DNA of 64,000 bases, taken from positions 1-64,000 of the forward strand of contig MU860097.1 in the NCBI GenBank assembly GCA_033296875.1. The letters run 5' to 3'. This stretch comes from Achaetomium macrosporum. Its lineage: Eukaryota > Ascomycota > Sordariomycetes > Sordariales > Chaetomiaceae. The position numbers were made by a program, and so were the translations under genes. Position 1 is the first letter of the stretch; the number at the start of each line of letters is the position of its first letter. The notes beneath the pieces are model-generated. The model was not told the origin of the DNA and made no database searches. It worked only from the letters and a program-made list of their open reading frames with translations. Positions 1 through 11,558 of the stretch are shown here, piece after piece.

Positions 1-952
1 TTTGCCCTGACGAGAGCGTGTAAGTGAGAGAATAGATCTCACCATTTCTCAAGGCTGCCGAATGAGGTCTTCGACAACTGCCGTTTTTCACAGAGCTTCG
101 ATTCGCAAACAGACTCTTGAACCTCATACACTAGCGCATCAATGGACAGTGTACGCGGTGAGAAATTTGCCTCGCCGCTCCCCGGCCGTGGTTGACAGGG
201 AGGTAGCCACTTACTCGTGTATGCGGTGAGTTCATTTTCGGACCTGTCACCAGCTCTCCGGATTCGTATGTACTGTCTGTACCGGGTGCGAGTTGGCTAA
301 GACATGCGGTGAAACGGCCCGATGGGCGAACTTTACATTACATGCGGCGAAAAGGGCCAACTTCGGCTGTTGACATTACAGTACCAAGCAGTGCTTCTCA
401 TATGTATTTAACGATATCGGTGTCCAAGTTCAACCGTCCCTTTCCGCATTGAAGCGGTTGAATCTTGCTGTACTCGGTAGGTGTGTCTTCCTGCCATTTC
501 ACTGCGCGGGATGGAAAACCGAATCTGTAACGTACACTGTGCGGCGCAATGTGCGAAATCTTGCAGGGGACGGGTGACTGATTCGAGATCTCGCGTTACA
601 CAGACAATGATCAAAAAACAACCAAAACAGGAAATCTCATCCATTGCTCAAGGGTGGGGTGTTCAGCCGGGATGCCACGTTACGGTAAGGTTGACCGCCT
701 CCAGCCCAAGGGGAGGAGGGGCCGTGTTTCCCCCTGCGAGATGTGCTAGCGCGAAAGTCACGCGGGTCTCTGGATTCTTCAGAGGTCCCACAGACAGCGC
801 GGATTGTGCCGAAAGGACGACGTCCCAGATGTCCGGAGGTGACTCCGGATTTGGGGGTCAACTGTTTGGAATGACTCGGTGTATATAGTCGTGTACATAA
901 CTGATGCAGTCATGTCAAGCAAGACAATAGTTATTTGTGACGAAACCCAGCC

Positions 953-1975
953 TCAGGCCGATCCGGGCTGTGTTTGGTGTGGTGTCTTCCTCTGAATGTT
1001 GGCCACTCGTGTCATCCTGACGCTGACAAGCCCAAAACATCCCAGCCATACGGTTGATTGCCCAGTCAGATTTGAAAGAGTTGTGCATATCTGGGAAGCA
1101 TCGGCGATGCTCGCTGCATGCCAGCCAATTGTGTTGGGCTGGATCAGGCGACAGAACAGACTTGACACTGTATGGCGACAAACCACTGTCAATGATGGAA
1201 GAGAACTCGTATCACGAACTGGACAACTTCTTCTGCGGAAGATCCGACGCTTGATGCGATATGGGAGACACTTCCACGAATGAGCGCTTCCCCATAGACA
1301 AGTCCCAAGAGCTGTACACGTGTAGATGGTTATCACCTCTCGTAAACGTCTCTTCTCGGCGGAATTCTGTGTTAAAGTGACGACCGAAATCGTGACAGTG
1401 TGTGTGCCAAGAGGGGATTCCTTCCGCAGGCTCCGCCAGACCGAGGTTGGCGCGCATGCATCAACATTTTGATCCCAGCGGCGATCGTCGACAGGCGAAG
1501 ATTTTAAGGCGGCTTGCCCCTCTAGGAAGTCCCGCCGCCCTCGCACTTCGCTACCCAAAGCAAACTTGAAGCTTCCATCCAATGTCAGGTTGGCAGGTTT
1601 TAGCGTTGAATAGCGACCCCCAATCGATTTGCAATACCCCGCGTACGGTGAAATCCCGGGAAAGGACAGAGGAAAGCACGTCTTTTGCAAATCCAAGCCA
1701 CCTTCCATTCTGCCAGTTGTGAAAGGTGGCCGCGGAAAACACGACTGCCCTGGCTTGCTTGCCGGATCTCGGTCCTCAACTGCCGTGAGCGCTTGCCGAA
1801 ACCCCCAATTCCAGGAATGATGAGCAGGCCTTGCCAGATACGCGGCAGGGCACCGTTTCAAAACCGCGATGATGCCAAGGGTTCGTACCGCTCGCTTCCC
1901 AGGCCTTATGGAGGATGGTCCGTTCTTCCGGAGATGAACCCTGATGTGACGAGGTGCCCTGTGATTGCGCTGCAT
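953..1975 (-). CDS. orphan 340-codon open frame, doubtful
   Basis: This is an uninterrupted frame with a genuine ATG at 1975-1973 and 340 codons. The length is more than expected by chance in a region of this base composition. However, the product shows no known domain, is scattered with Trp, Cys and His, and its third-codon bases lack the C/G preference of the certain genes in this window. No intron signals or neighbours support it. It could be an orphan gene, a decayed gene, or simply a chance frame, and I favour chance or decay. Confidence 0.12.
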   Translation of the reverse strand: MQRNHRAPRHIRVHLRKNGPSSIRPGKRAVRTLGIIAVLKRCPAAYLARPAHHSWNWGFRQALTAVEDRDPASKPGQSCFPRPPFTTGRMEGGLDLQKTCFPLSFPGISPYAGYCKSIGGRYSTLKPANLTLDGSFKFALGSEVRGRRDFLEGQAALKSSPVDDRRWDQNVDACAPTSVWRSLRKESPLGTHTVTISVVTLTQNSAEKRRLREVITIYTCTALGTCLWGSAHSWKCLPYRIKRRIFRRRSCPVRDTSSLPSLTVVCRHTVSSLFCRLIQPNTIGWHAASIADASQICTTLSNLTGQSTVWLGCFGLVSVRMTRVANIQRKTPHQTQPGSA

Positions 1976-4900
1976 GTCGTTGCCCGCCGAAGAGAGCGGG
2001 GTGTGTGCGATAAAGATGGCTGCTTGGCGTGAGCCCGCTGTGTATGTATGAGTACCTAAGCACGAACTACACTAATAAGGTAATGACTGAGCTCGGGCAA
2101 AGTTCGGGCTGCGGGCGAGCGATGCAACGCCGAAATGCCATCATCCGCAAGGTGAAATCAGAAACTTGAGTTTGTCTGCGGACATGATGGCACATCCGCA
2201 ACCTGCAGAGCCTTCCAAAACCGGTCACCGACCGCTATGCCAGTGGCTTACCGCCTCTCGATTGCGGTGTAATCCTGCCGACATAGCATTACCACCTTCG
2301 ACGCGGCGTAGCTCAAGGCAGAGAGGGAGGAAGGGAACGCCGTTGTCTTGAGGCTGGGATGGGTCTTTTTTAAGCTCTTACCCCCGAGTCGGTCCCGCAG
2401 CTGGTTCGCGCATCGTGAACGCCACATCTTACCCAGGTGGAGAAACGGGGTTTGTCCGGCTTTAAAGATGTTCCCCCTTTCCTCGCTCTTGGATGCAGAC
2501 ACGACAATGCAGCCAGGACTTAGGGAGGTCAAAGAGGCATGTTTTGGAAGAATTCATCAATAATTTTTCGATGGCAGACCGCGACATGATCCGCCGAGGC
2601 CGAGCCGGTGTTTGTTGCGCGCGCGGGATTGCATTAGCAAATCTGAAGCCAGGCTAGGTCTGGAATGACTAGGGCGTTCCCTGGTGGAGACAACCATGCC
2701 ACCTCCTTCTGCCGACGTTCCTCCGAACAATTCAGAAGAGGCAGCAGCCGATGGGTGCCGGTTGTCGCAGTTGGATTTGCAGCTGCCCTGCACCCTGCCC
2801 TTCCAACTGGAACATGACTTGTTGCGAGCGACGTGGCATGTCTGTTGCTATCGGCGCAATTCGCTCGTGCTGCGTCGGCCGGGAGGGCGAGTTCTTCAAA
2901 CCTCTCTTAAGGACAAATGCGATATCGATATCGCCTTCGACGGAGCGTCCGGTGGAGCTCTTGGGCTTCTAGAAAACGCCCCTCATAAATCCAATCTTTA
3001 TATGTCACACAGAACCCGCAGGAGTGGGTTCACGATAGGACCCTCCCAGAGCCTCAGTTCTTGGATCGCCCCTCCTCTCCACTGGACCCCTTGAAGGGAC
3101 CACTTCTCCCGACGCCATGCGAAGACGCGGCTGCCGTGCCACACAAAACACGCGCGGTTGACGCGCAGAGCGGCAATATCGCACAGATTTGGATATGCAG
3201 TGCTGATGCCGCCCTGCCCAAGGTACCTAGAGGTAAAAGATGAATAATCGCTTTCTCTGTCTTCCTACACCTCGCCTCACGTCAGAGGGACATCCGATAT
3301 CGCCGCGATGCATCGAGGCCACGGTAACTGGGTGAAATAGACAACCCGGACTGAGAACCTTCAGGAAAGCAACAAGCATCCCCCGCCGTAAGCTGTCGTC
3401 ATATCCGGCCGATGAGACGGTAGAAAAGCACTCAGTGTAAATTTGACCCAAAGTTTCTCCGAGGTGATTGGTTTGCTGCCTCCTGCAGAAGAACGGGCCG
3501 AGGCAAACAAGGGACAATGCGGGAGTCGCGTCTGGGCCAGCTTTGCTCGGCGTACCTGACTCGTGGACTCGTCACGCTAGATCTGTCAAGAATCAAGATC
3601 AAGCGGTGGGATGAGGGCGATCCCGTCCTCTACGTTTCCGTGCGGCAGCGGTCTGGGGCACAGAGGCGTGAGAGGCTCCGCCGGCGACCTCGATCTTGGA
3701 TCTTGGGAGCAAAGAGGAAGCGCCGCCTCGTCGTCGCAGCACAGCGGAGAGGCCGATGCATTCACAGTGTGGGCAGTACAGTAGTGAAATTTACGCTAAA
3801 AGGACTCTCCCAGATTGTTTGATGAGTGAGCTCTCAGCTAACGCACTGCAATCATCGAATAGAGATCCAGGAATGCAGGTCCAGCACCCGACGGCCCTTC
3901 AGATAACCGAAGGGCCCGGCGAAAAGCGGCCAAGAAGCGAAACTGGAAGCGACCCCCTCACCGCAACTCGGACACCTTGGCCGCCACGCTATCAACCCAT
4001 TCTTAGGTATTGAAAGATTCGGGAATGCTGGCCTCGGATGATGGAAAACCACAAACAACTTAAACAAGCCCCTGGGAGTTCCCACTCCTTTGCCGCTAAT
4101 GATTCTGACCATCATTATTAGTGTTTCCCAGAAACACACGCTGGCTGCCTGTGCTAAGACCGGCTTGCACGACTTCGTAGCTTGTACTAGCTGTTGCGTT
4201 TCGATGCTCTTTCGCGAGAAGGCGCATAGGAAATGCGAGTCGCCATAAAACAATCAACAAATTGATAGGCCAACTGAACTGTCTAACAGACAGGGGGATA
4301 GCAGAAGCAAATAAGTTGTCGAAATTCGTTGCTATAAATTAAAACTATACTGCTGCTAGTCTTAAAGTCACTTGCATCGCGTCGAGACGGCATCCACCTA
4401 AAGGCACCGGACAACATGTATTAACTGTTTCCCTCGCGGTATTATAATAAGTGCTGCTGACCAATACCATATATACACGAGTTAGTTAATGCCGATTAAA
4501 ATTCTTATCTACTACGCCGTCCACTTAGCATAGGTATAAGACTGAACATTCGATCTGGTGTTTACCTTATCATGGAATGAAACCAAAAGTGGCGACCTGT
4601 AAATTGTATAATGCGCCATTACAGTATATTACCTATACAGTGTGCTGCACCGTCCAGCCGGGGTAAACGTCATGCAACGCCCTTCAGGCTTAGCGAGGTT
4701 TAAGTACCTACCAAATAAAGCTAAAGTAACTTGATAGTCATCTCGTTTTTCGGCGGATTCGAACAGCATGGAACGCTTTCGTCGACGATGGATCATGGAA
4801 GAATTTCATATCATAAGCCTTTCCTATCATCCAGAAGCATTCGAGGTCTCTGACTATAAACACGAAATTGCTGGCTTCGACCAATTTATCTTGATCGAGC

Positions 4901-5870
4901 ATATTTCCATGATACTGCACCGAGAGTGAATTCAGCACCATTTTACCCACTATACAGAAACTGGATGTATTACCGGCCATGGTACCTGTATGTTCTTAAT
5001 CACATGTGTCAGTGACACCTGCACAGCTGGTGCTCACTCAGGCCATATTGCCAGTAGGGGTTTTCCAGTTTCCCGAGCCTATCGGAAGGTGTCGCAGCAG
5101 AGTCACAACACCGCCCGCGTCGAGGTCCCTCATTAGCTGGCCCGAAATGATCACTCATAAACCCGAACACATGCGTTGTAGGAAGTATGGAGGTATCTAC
5201 ACCACTGTAAGCCATGAGACATGATGAAATCTAAGGCGGCCCGATAACGAAAAACAACGAGGAGCCGAGGTGCTCGCGCGAGCGATACCGGGATGTTCGC
5301 TGACCAGCGAGATGATGCGATCCGCTGATTTTTTTACCAGTGGCAAGTGTGAACATGTATCGTACCAAGTTGGTAGGCACCTGGGCGTAACATGCGAGAC
5401 ATGTCCCAAAACAGCAAGGACCGGCTCATATTTTTGTGCCTCATTATTTCCCTCCATCCGGCCAGAGATGGTCCGAGCGCCCAGCCCACCTGGCTTTTTT
5501 TGTGGCCCCTCCCCTCCATTTTCCCTTTCCTTGGTTCTTACCCACTTTCCGTTTTCTCTTTCCACAATCGTGCGCGTCATTCTCCTCCGACAAAGACCAC
5601 GAGTGTCTCGCGTGCAAGCCATTGCAATTGCCAACGTTTTGCGACGAGGCTCGAGAGGAAACTGGAAGCTGAGGCTTTTCACGGATAAAGCTTCAAGTCT
5701 TGCTGGTTGCCGTACGGGGCACCTCTGTGCGATACCAGACGGAACTCGATTTTTTCCCACATTCGGATGTGGGCTGTCTCCACCGAGGCACCTAACTAAC
5801 GGCTGCTCGCGCACTTGGGACTTCATCCCAGCTGCTGCCCACCACCCGCCATCTGCTTGGTGGCTTCCGA

Positions 5871-5943
5871 CCCCCCCCCCCCCCCCCCCCCTCCCTTAAA
5901 AACAAAAACATTCAAAAGGAACGCGCATCGCCAAAAAAAAAAG
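5871..5943. repeat. poly-C tract followed by poly-A tract
   Basis: An almost pure run of about 20 C begins near 5873. It is followed within 60 bases by a run of about ten A (near 5933-5943). Both lie in the pyrimidine-rich leader about 500 bases upstream of the C2H2 factor start. Such homopolymers are prone to slippage and to sequencing error. Confidence 0.85.
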
Positions 5944-6410
5944 TGGTGGTCCCCACACCGACTTTCCACTCAAACTTCCCCATTTCTCCCCACTTGACTG
6001 CGTCTCTGGCCTTTGAGCCTCATTTTGCCGTTTAGGGTGTTCTCCACCTGAGCACGACGCGCATCTTGACATCTTCACAGCGCGGCTGCAGGTCCGTGCC
6101 CAGAAGACAAGACGCATTGCATCGCAGCGGTCGCGTCTAAACAAGGCGAAATAGGGTCAGCTTTGGAGCCTGTTTTGACTGAGGTCAATCAGCGGGCCGA
6201 GTCAATCGAAAAGTAAAAACAGTCGTTGCTTGCAACACGCTCGATTGTTTGATTGCTTCGGGTTCACAGATCGGCCTTTACCGCATCTGTGTGGCCTCGA
6301 CATCTCTTCGCCGTTCACCCATCCGTCCAGCAGCACACAAAGCCTTTCGCGCCCCGGCTCGAATGGTCTTTTTGTGCTCGGCACAATACGCCCTCTGAGC
6401 TCGACATATT

Positions 6411-6496
6411 ATGGAAGGTCTGCCTGACACCTCGGCGAACGACGTAAACACGACCGTGTCTTCTTATCCTTCTTTGGCGGCATCACCCCACCTCCC

Positions 6497-6536
<40 letters not shown>

Positions 6537-9500
6537 CAACAACAACAACAACCCCACCGGCAACTCCAGCAGCAGCAGCATCTTCAACACCAGTCGTCGG
6601 CGACACCTCCCCACACGCTGCCACCTCTTCAGCCAGGCAACACTGTTATGCAACAGCCCTCCTACGGGAGCTACCCGAGGACATCGGCCGCCCCGAGTTC
6701 ATCAAGCACCATGGCAAGCTACCCGCCTCCCCCGCCGCAGAATGCGGGCCGCGGCGGCACCTATCCGACGATGATGGGGAACAACACCTATCCGCAGCAG
6801 CCGTACCCTGGCGCTTCGTCGAGTATGTTGCCGCAGAGCACCACCGCAGTTTCTCACCCTCAGCCGATTGCTCCGGCTCCCGCGACCGCTGGCGGTAGAG
6901 CTCCGCCTATGCTTCGCCCGATGCCTGCCGGTGGAGTCATGCCTCAGCCCGGCATGAGCTCTCCTTATGGCCAGAGCCCGCTGATGCCGCAGCCTTCCGT
7001 GCTTCCCCCGGACAGCGAACCGCCCACGCATGTGGTGGGCTCGCAGGGACGTAGAGGAATCCTTCCCAGTGCCCCAGGTAGACCCGCCCCCCCGGCGGCT
7101 GGATCAGCGCAGGCAAAGAATCAGATCCCCCAGAAGGATGCAGACGGGAAGTTTCCTTGCCCGCACTGCACCAAGACTTATCTGCATGCGAAGCACTTGA
7201 AGCGCCACCTCCTGCGACGTAAGTATCTCTCTTTCCCGCGGACCTTCCCTGGATGGGCGTAACTTGACGATCTATCACAGATACCGGCGACCGGCCGTAC
7301 ATGTGTGTCCTCTGCCACGACACCTTCTCTCGCAGCGACATTCTCAAGCGGCACTTCATCAAGTGTTCTGTCCGCCGCGGCAACCCGACTGGCGCAAGCC
7401 ACTTGTCCCATCCCCAAGCCCACGTCAAGAAGAATGCTGCTGCCCAGCAGAAGGCTATGGGTCCTGAGGGCGATGTTAATCACATGAACGGTATGGGAAA
7501 CATGCCTGCCGACGGAATGGTTCATCCGTTCGGCCTCATTCCCGCTTCTGATGGCATGAGCAACGTGGCCAACGATCAAAGCCAGCTCTCGAGATCTAGC
7601 AGCATGAATAGAATCGCCGACGACGCGAACCGCGATAGGAGAAGCATGACGGCGTCGGTCATGGGCGCGTCGACGCGTCCCGGCAGCTTCGAACAGACAT
7701 ACAATGGAAACGAAGTTACGAACAACATGACGGCGAACATCAACCCGCAGCTGGCGAACTACAGCATGCCTCAGAATCAAAACGGAATGCCTATGTTTGG
7801 AGGGTCAGGCTCGACCGATTGGTCGCAAATGTTCCAGGCTGGTGCGCACTCTTCCTACGTCGATACGAGCCCACCTAATACCGGACAGGGACAGATGCAG
7901 ACCGTAACCAAACCCGAGCCTAACCGCAGTTCCGCGCGAGCGGTCGACATTCCTGGCGACAACTCCACCGACTCCTTTCTCTTCCCTTCGTGGGGCGTGC
8001 CGTCGTCGTATCCGAATTCCTACCAGCAACTCTCTAACAAGATCATTGCATTTTTGCGTTCTGCTCCTGCCGCCACAAATCTCGCCACCGTCAGCCTTCT
8101 CGAATTCTACTTCCATGCTGAAAATGTCCGCAACTTCCTTCAAAACTACACGCATTTCCATGCTCATCTCTCAGTTCTGCACATTCCCACCTTCCGCGCC
8201 CTGGAAGCGCACGTTGGCCTTGTAGCGACCATGTGCTGTGTTGGGGCGTGCTATTCGGATCGGATTCCCGCAGCTAACATCCGCGAGGTAATCGATCTCT
8301 TGAAAGCAGCGCTCGAGGGCTCGTCCCGCATGTTCGCATCTCTCCTGCAAGTTGGGGCTTCGGAGGCTGGGTATGATTGGGATTCTTTTGGGAGCAACAA
8401 GACAGATCTCGAAGAGTTGCAGGCGATCATGCTTACCCAGAATCTGCTTACGTGGCACGGTACCCCAATGCAACGCGAAAAGGCTAGAAGGACCTTCCCC
8501 TTGATCGCGTCCTCCGCCCGCAAGGCTGGCCTGCTTCACCTCTCAACGAATTCGTCGCTGCACAGCCCGGTTCATCAGCCTGATTTCTCGCTGCAGACCT
8601 CGTCAATGTCTCAGTTCAACTGGCATGCCTGGGTGGAACAAGAGAAGCGCATCCGGACGATGTACATGATTTTCATCTTTGATGTAGCTCTTGGGCTCTA
8701 CTTCAACACTGGCCCTGAGTTTGACCCCTTCGAAGTGCGTCTCCCGTTACCGGCAGATGATGCGGCCTGGGACGCAAACGACGCCAACGAATGTGCCGAT
8801 GCACTCAGCCTCCGGGGACCAGATGCTGCCAAGGTCCACAACCCGGACGGTACCCGGAGAAGCAATCAGCCTGAGATGCACTTGGTGCTCAAAGCCCTTC
8901 TCGACAACAACTATCGTGTCCAGCCCGGCTCCACCAATCTGTTCGGCAAGTTCATCCTGATCCACGCGCTCCTCTCGATGATGAGGCGCGCTCAGTTGGA
9001 AGGAGGCTCGGCAATATTGCGTCGTGCCACTACTCCTCTTCCTGCCCATGCATGGTTTGTTGGAGCTCAGGGCAGCGCTAGCGCTGCCAGCAGCGGCCGG
9101 AGCACTCCTGTCGACGTCGGGGTAAACCTCATAGATACGCAGACGGTTCGGACATTTTTGACTGCGCTAGACAAGTTCAAGTCTAATTGGGATCATGACA
9201 TGGCTACGCAGTTCCCACCATCCCCGGCTATCAACCCGCGTCGATATGGGTTCACTCGGGACGGGATTCATTTCTACTGGCTGGCGACTTATCTGCTCAA
9301 GAATACACGGACAGCGGATCTACAGATGGCACCGGACCAACGCTTTGCCTTTGTGATCCATCTTCTCAAATCGGTGAGGCAGTGGGTTTTGACGGATGGC
9401 GCTTCTCGAGGGGAGGAACTGGGATCGGTTGGAGATATCGATGCCTCGTACGGGGCAAAGGATGTGACGCTCGACATGACTCAACTTTTCCGGCCGCTTT

Positions 9501-9565
9501 CGAATTCAGGAAGGTCGCCAGTGTTTGCGGCCGCTCAGACTGGAACTATGCAGCATCAACAATAG
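6411..9565 (+). CDS. C2H2 zinc-finger transcription factor with fungal regulatory domain
   Basis: Exons are 6411-7218 and 7281-9565, giving about 1030 residues. The N-terminal 245 residues are low complexity, with an uninterrupted glutamine run near residues 30-48 and much Pro/Ser. Two zinc fingers follow: finger 1 (about 249-270) is C-x2-C-x12-H-x4-H, and finger 2 (about 279-299) has the same start but ends in Cys (CVLC...HFIKC). The region around residues 530-870 resembles the fungal-specific transcription factor domain (PF04082 type), with a helix rich in aromatic residues near 725 (MYMIFIFDVALGLYF). The protein is expected to be a nuclear DNA-binding regulator; its targets cannot be read from the sequence. 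The intron splits the codon for the last zinc-binding His of finger 1 (C|AT), and both exons are in phase across it. The start is the first ATG of the frame, after a long leader. Confidence 0.9.
6498..6555 (+). repeat. CAG/CAA trinucleotide repeat (polyglutamine)
   Basis: A block of pure CAG codons passes directly into a block of pure CAA codons, together coding about 19 glutamines inside the C2H2 factor. A shorter CAG block occurs at about 6568-6581. The repeat length is likely to vary between strains. Confidence 0.9.
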
Positions 9566-10787
9566 TGAGAATACCTCGAGCACACGGTTCTCATGCATCT
9601 ACGGCGTTCGCTTGTTCCATTTACGGATTTGGGCTTGTTCTCTTTTCTTTTTCCTGTTTTCGGTCTCGTTCGTTGCTTGTCCGGCTTTCGTCTCGGCAGC
9701 GTCCTGGCAAGTCTCTTGTTGCATCAGAATGGGACAATGGCGGGGTGTTTGCTTGCATCAAGGGAGCGGGCTGCGGTGATAGATTTCTTTGGACTTCTGC
9801 ATTAGAGACCTTCTCACCTCGACAACAAAATAGACTGAGCAGGGAAACAAACGGGTGGGTGGTTGACGAGTCTCTCCTTCGGTGCTGCGGGAATAACGGA
9901 AACGGTACGATGGCTTCAACCCCGGCAGCAATGAATGTTTTGGCTCTTGCTGCTCTTGTCCCGGTCGCTCTCCTGGCTCATGCGGAGCGACCGTGGCTGG
10001 TTGAGGGGTCTCGAATGGCGGGTGATGGAGTGGTAGGGGTCGTCGCTTGGGGAATGGAAAGGCAAAAGAAAACGATTGAACAAGGGATTCTCTCTGGGGA
10101 TCTGCAAAAGGAGGATGAAGCAGGGGACGGGTTGTACATCAATGTCGAAACATTGCATACGTTTCCATGGTTCTTAGAGATGGTAAAGCGGTAAAGCGTT
10201 GCTAACTAGAGACAGGGCCCAAAAAGAATGTTGATGAGCGTTTCTACCTAAGGTACGGCTCTATGGTGATCAGGTCGTCCATTGTACATGTACCCACTCC
10301 GAGCTTCTGTCTTCCTCCTCCACCCTCGGCCGTCCCGGTACGCATACCTTGCAGACACCTTCAGTCGCTCGGTAAGGTTCTGGACTGAAAGTGACTTCCA
10401 CCGCTGCTCCACGACAACAAGATCCCTTCCCAAACCCCACCATCTAAACCTTGCCTGGCTCTCTCGACATCCTCCGCAGTTGAAATCGAGACTGTCCATT
10501 CCTTTCCCTAGCCCGTGGCTTAATGACCCAGACTCAAAAGAAGGCAGTGTGAGCTACACTCCCTGCAGACTCAAATCATTCCACCCATTCCACTGCACGG
10601 AATGAGACGAGCAGCCGACATTCCCTTCGATCAAGAGAAGATGGAAGCTTGCAGTTCAGCCCAGTCCAGTGCGAACATCCATGATCAGGGCATTCACTCA
10701 AACATTCCACCTTCCTTCCTCCCTTCCCTCAAGAAGATCCCGTCACCAGACGATGATGAAGCTGAGCTGACTTTGACTTCTTTCTTC
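9566..10787. other. intergenic region and 3' UTRs
   Basis: This stretch lies between the convergent ends of the C2H2 factor and the small minus-strand gene that follows. A 270-codon frame crosses it but begins without ATG inside the preceding gene. Its last 94 codons (ATG at 9910) could encode a small secreted protein and are listed separately. No other gene is visible. Confidence 0.5.
9910..10194 (+). CDS. possible small secreted protein (doubtful)
   Basis: An ATG at 9910 opens a 94-codon frame. Its first 25 residues look like a signal peptide: a short polar start, a hydrophobic core (NVLALAALVPVALLAHA) and a small-residue cleavage site. The rest is moderately charged, has no cysteine and no recognisable domain. 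The frame lies 345 bases downstream of the C2H2 factor stop and could equally be part of its 3' UTR. Transcript evidence would be needed to believe it. Confidence 0.2.
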   Translation: MASTPAAMNVLALAALVPVALLAHAERPWLVEGSRMAGDGVVGVVAWGMERQKKTIEQGILSGDLQKEDEAGDGLYINVETLHTFPWFLEMVKR

Positions 10788-11164
10788 TCACTTGTTCCCC
10801 TCTTCCGCCTTGGGCACAACGACGACCCGGGGCTTCACACGCTCCAGCGTAGCCTTGTCGGCCTCGCTCGGCGTCAGGCCTAGCTTGGCTTCGGCCTTGT
10901 CGGCGAACTGCAGGCCTAGGAAGCCCCAGGCTAGTAGGAAGCCGCCGAATGCGGCTTTGGATTTGGGGGGGAGGTTTTTGTAGGCTCTTTCATTGAGATG
11001 GTGTGTTAGTGCGTGGTATAGTATACATTGTGAGGAGGTTTGGGTGAATTGGGGAGAGGTTATGAAACTGTTTTTATACGGTAGAGGGTGAGGTGAATGA
11101 AAGGAGGATTGGGCGGAGCAGGTGAAGGGGTAAGGGTGCGGCTGGCTTACTGTAAGAGAGACAT
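10788..11164 (-). CDS. small single-membrane-span protein
   Basis: Two exons in phase: 11164-11151 (14 nt) and 10986-10788, giving about 70 residues. The intron carries a GTAAGC donor and an AAAG acceptor. The product starts with a few residues, then a basic segment (YKNLPPKSKAAF), one hydrophobic helix (GGFLLAWGFLGLQF), then an amphipathic charged tail ending in Lys. This layout is typical of small supernumerary proteins of the inner mitochondrial membrane, but I do not recognise the family; the location is inference. The tiny first coding exon makes it easy to miss. Third-codon positions in exon 2 are C/G rich, like those of certain genes nearby. It is divergent from MRPL4, with about 395 bases between start codons. 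Confidence 0.6.
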
Positions 11165-11558
11165 TTTACGATTATGCGATCAGCTAATTTTGAGCTGGAT
11201 TGAGCTAGGATTATTGGTAGGAACGGTCCGCAGGCATGATTAGATGGGCACGGGAGATGTGAGATGGTCTTGTCAGTTGATGCAGTTGATGTCTTTGAAG
11301 TGCAACTGCGCGGCAGCTTTTCCTTGGCACTGCGCGCCCCTGACGGCCGACGCTCGGACCAACCAAATTTTCAATTCGTGGAGCCGAAGACTGAGAGCCT
11401 CGAGCGCTGCCATATTATCGAGCTGCCTGATACATTCAGGGTACGGGCAAATCCAGCCACCGATGCGTTAGGGAGCGACGAAACACGCCGTGCCCTGCAA
11501 TTGTCCACCTTCCGTCCTCCCGTTTCCTCCCATTTCCTCTCACCCCTCCTCCCTGAAC

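Larger units (their letters stand above)
1..6410. other. gene-poor upstream region
   Basis: No recognisable protein or RNA gene was found here. Open frames exist but have mixed third-codon bases, no recognisable domain and often no ATG. The stretch holds short degenerate repeats near its left end, an A+T-rich segment at about 4260-4740, a poly-C tract near 5873-5892, and a pyrimidine-rich leader that probably includes the promoter and 5' UTR of the C2H2 factor starting at 6411. It may be a decayed intergenic block. Confidence 0.6.

Noticed and set aside
2684..3094. 136-codon plus-strand frame
   Set aside because: Its first codon is GTG, the codon pattern is mixed and no domain is seen.
4740..4775. 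tRNA-like B-box (GTTCGAATCC on the minus strand)
   Set aside because: No matching A-box, acceptor stem or anticodon arm could be folded around it.
5197..5899. Overlapping 209-codon frames on both strands
   Set aside because: They mirror each other in a pyrimidine-rich leader, end in the poly-C tract and show no domain or codon bias.
9382..10194. 270-codon plus-strand frame overlapping the end of the C2H2 factor
   Set aside because: It starts inside the coding part of the factor in another frame and without ATG; only its last 94 codons were kept as a doubtful candidate.
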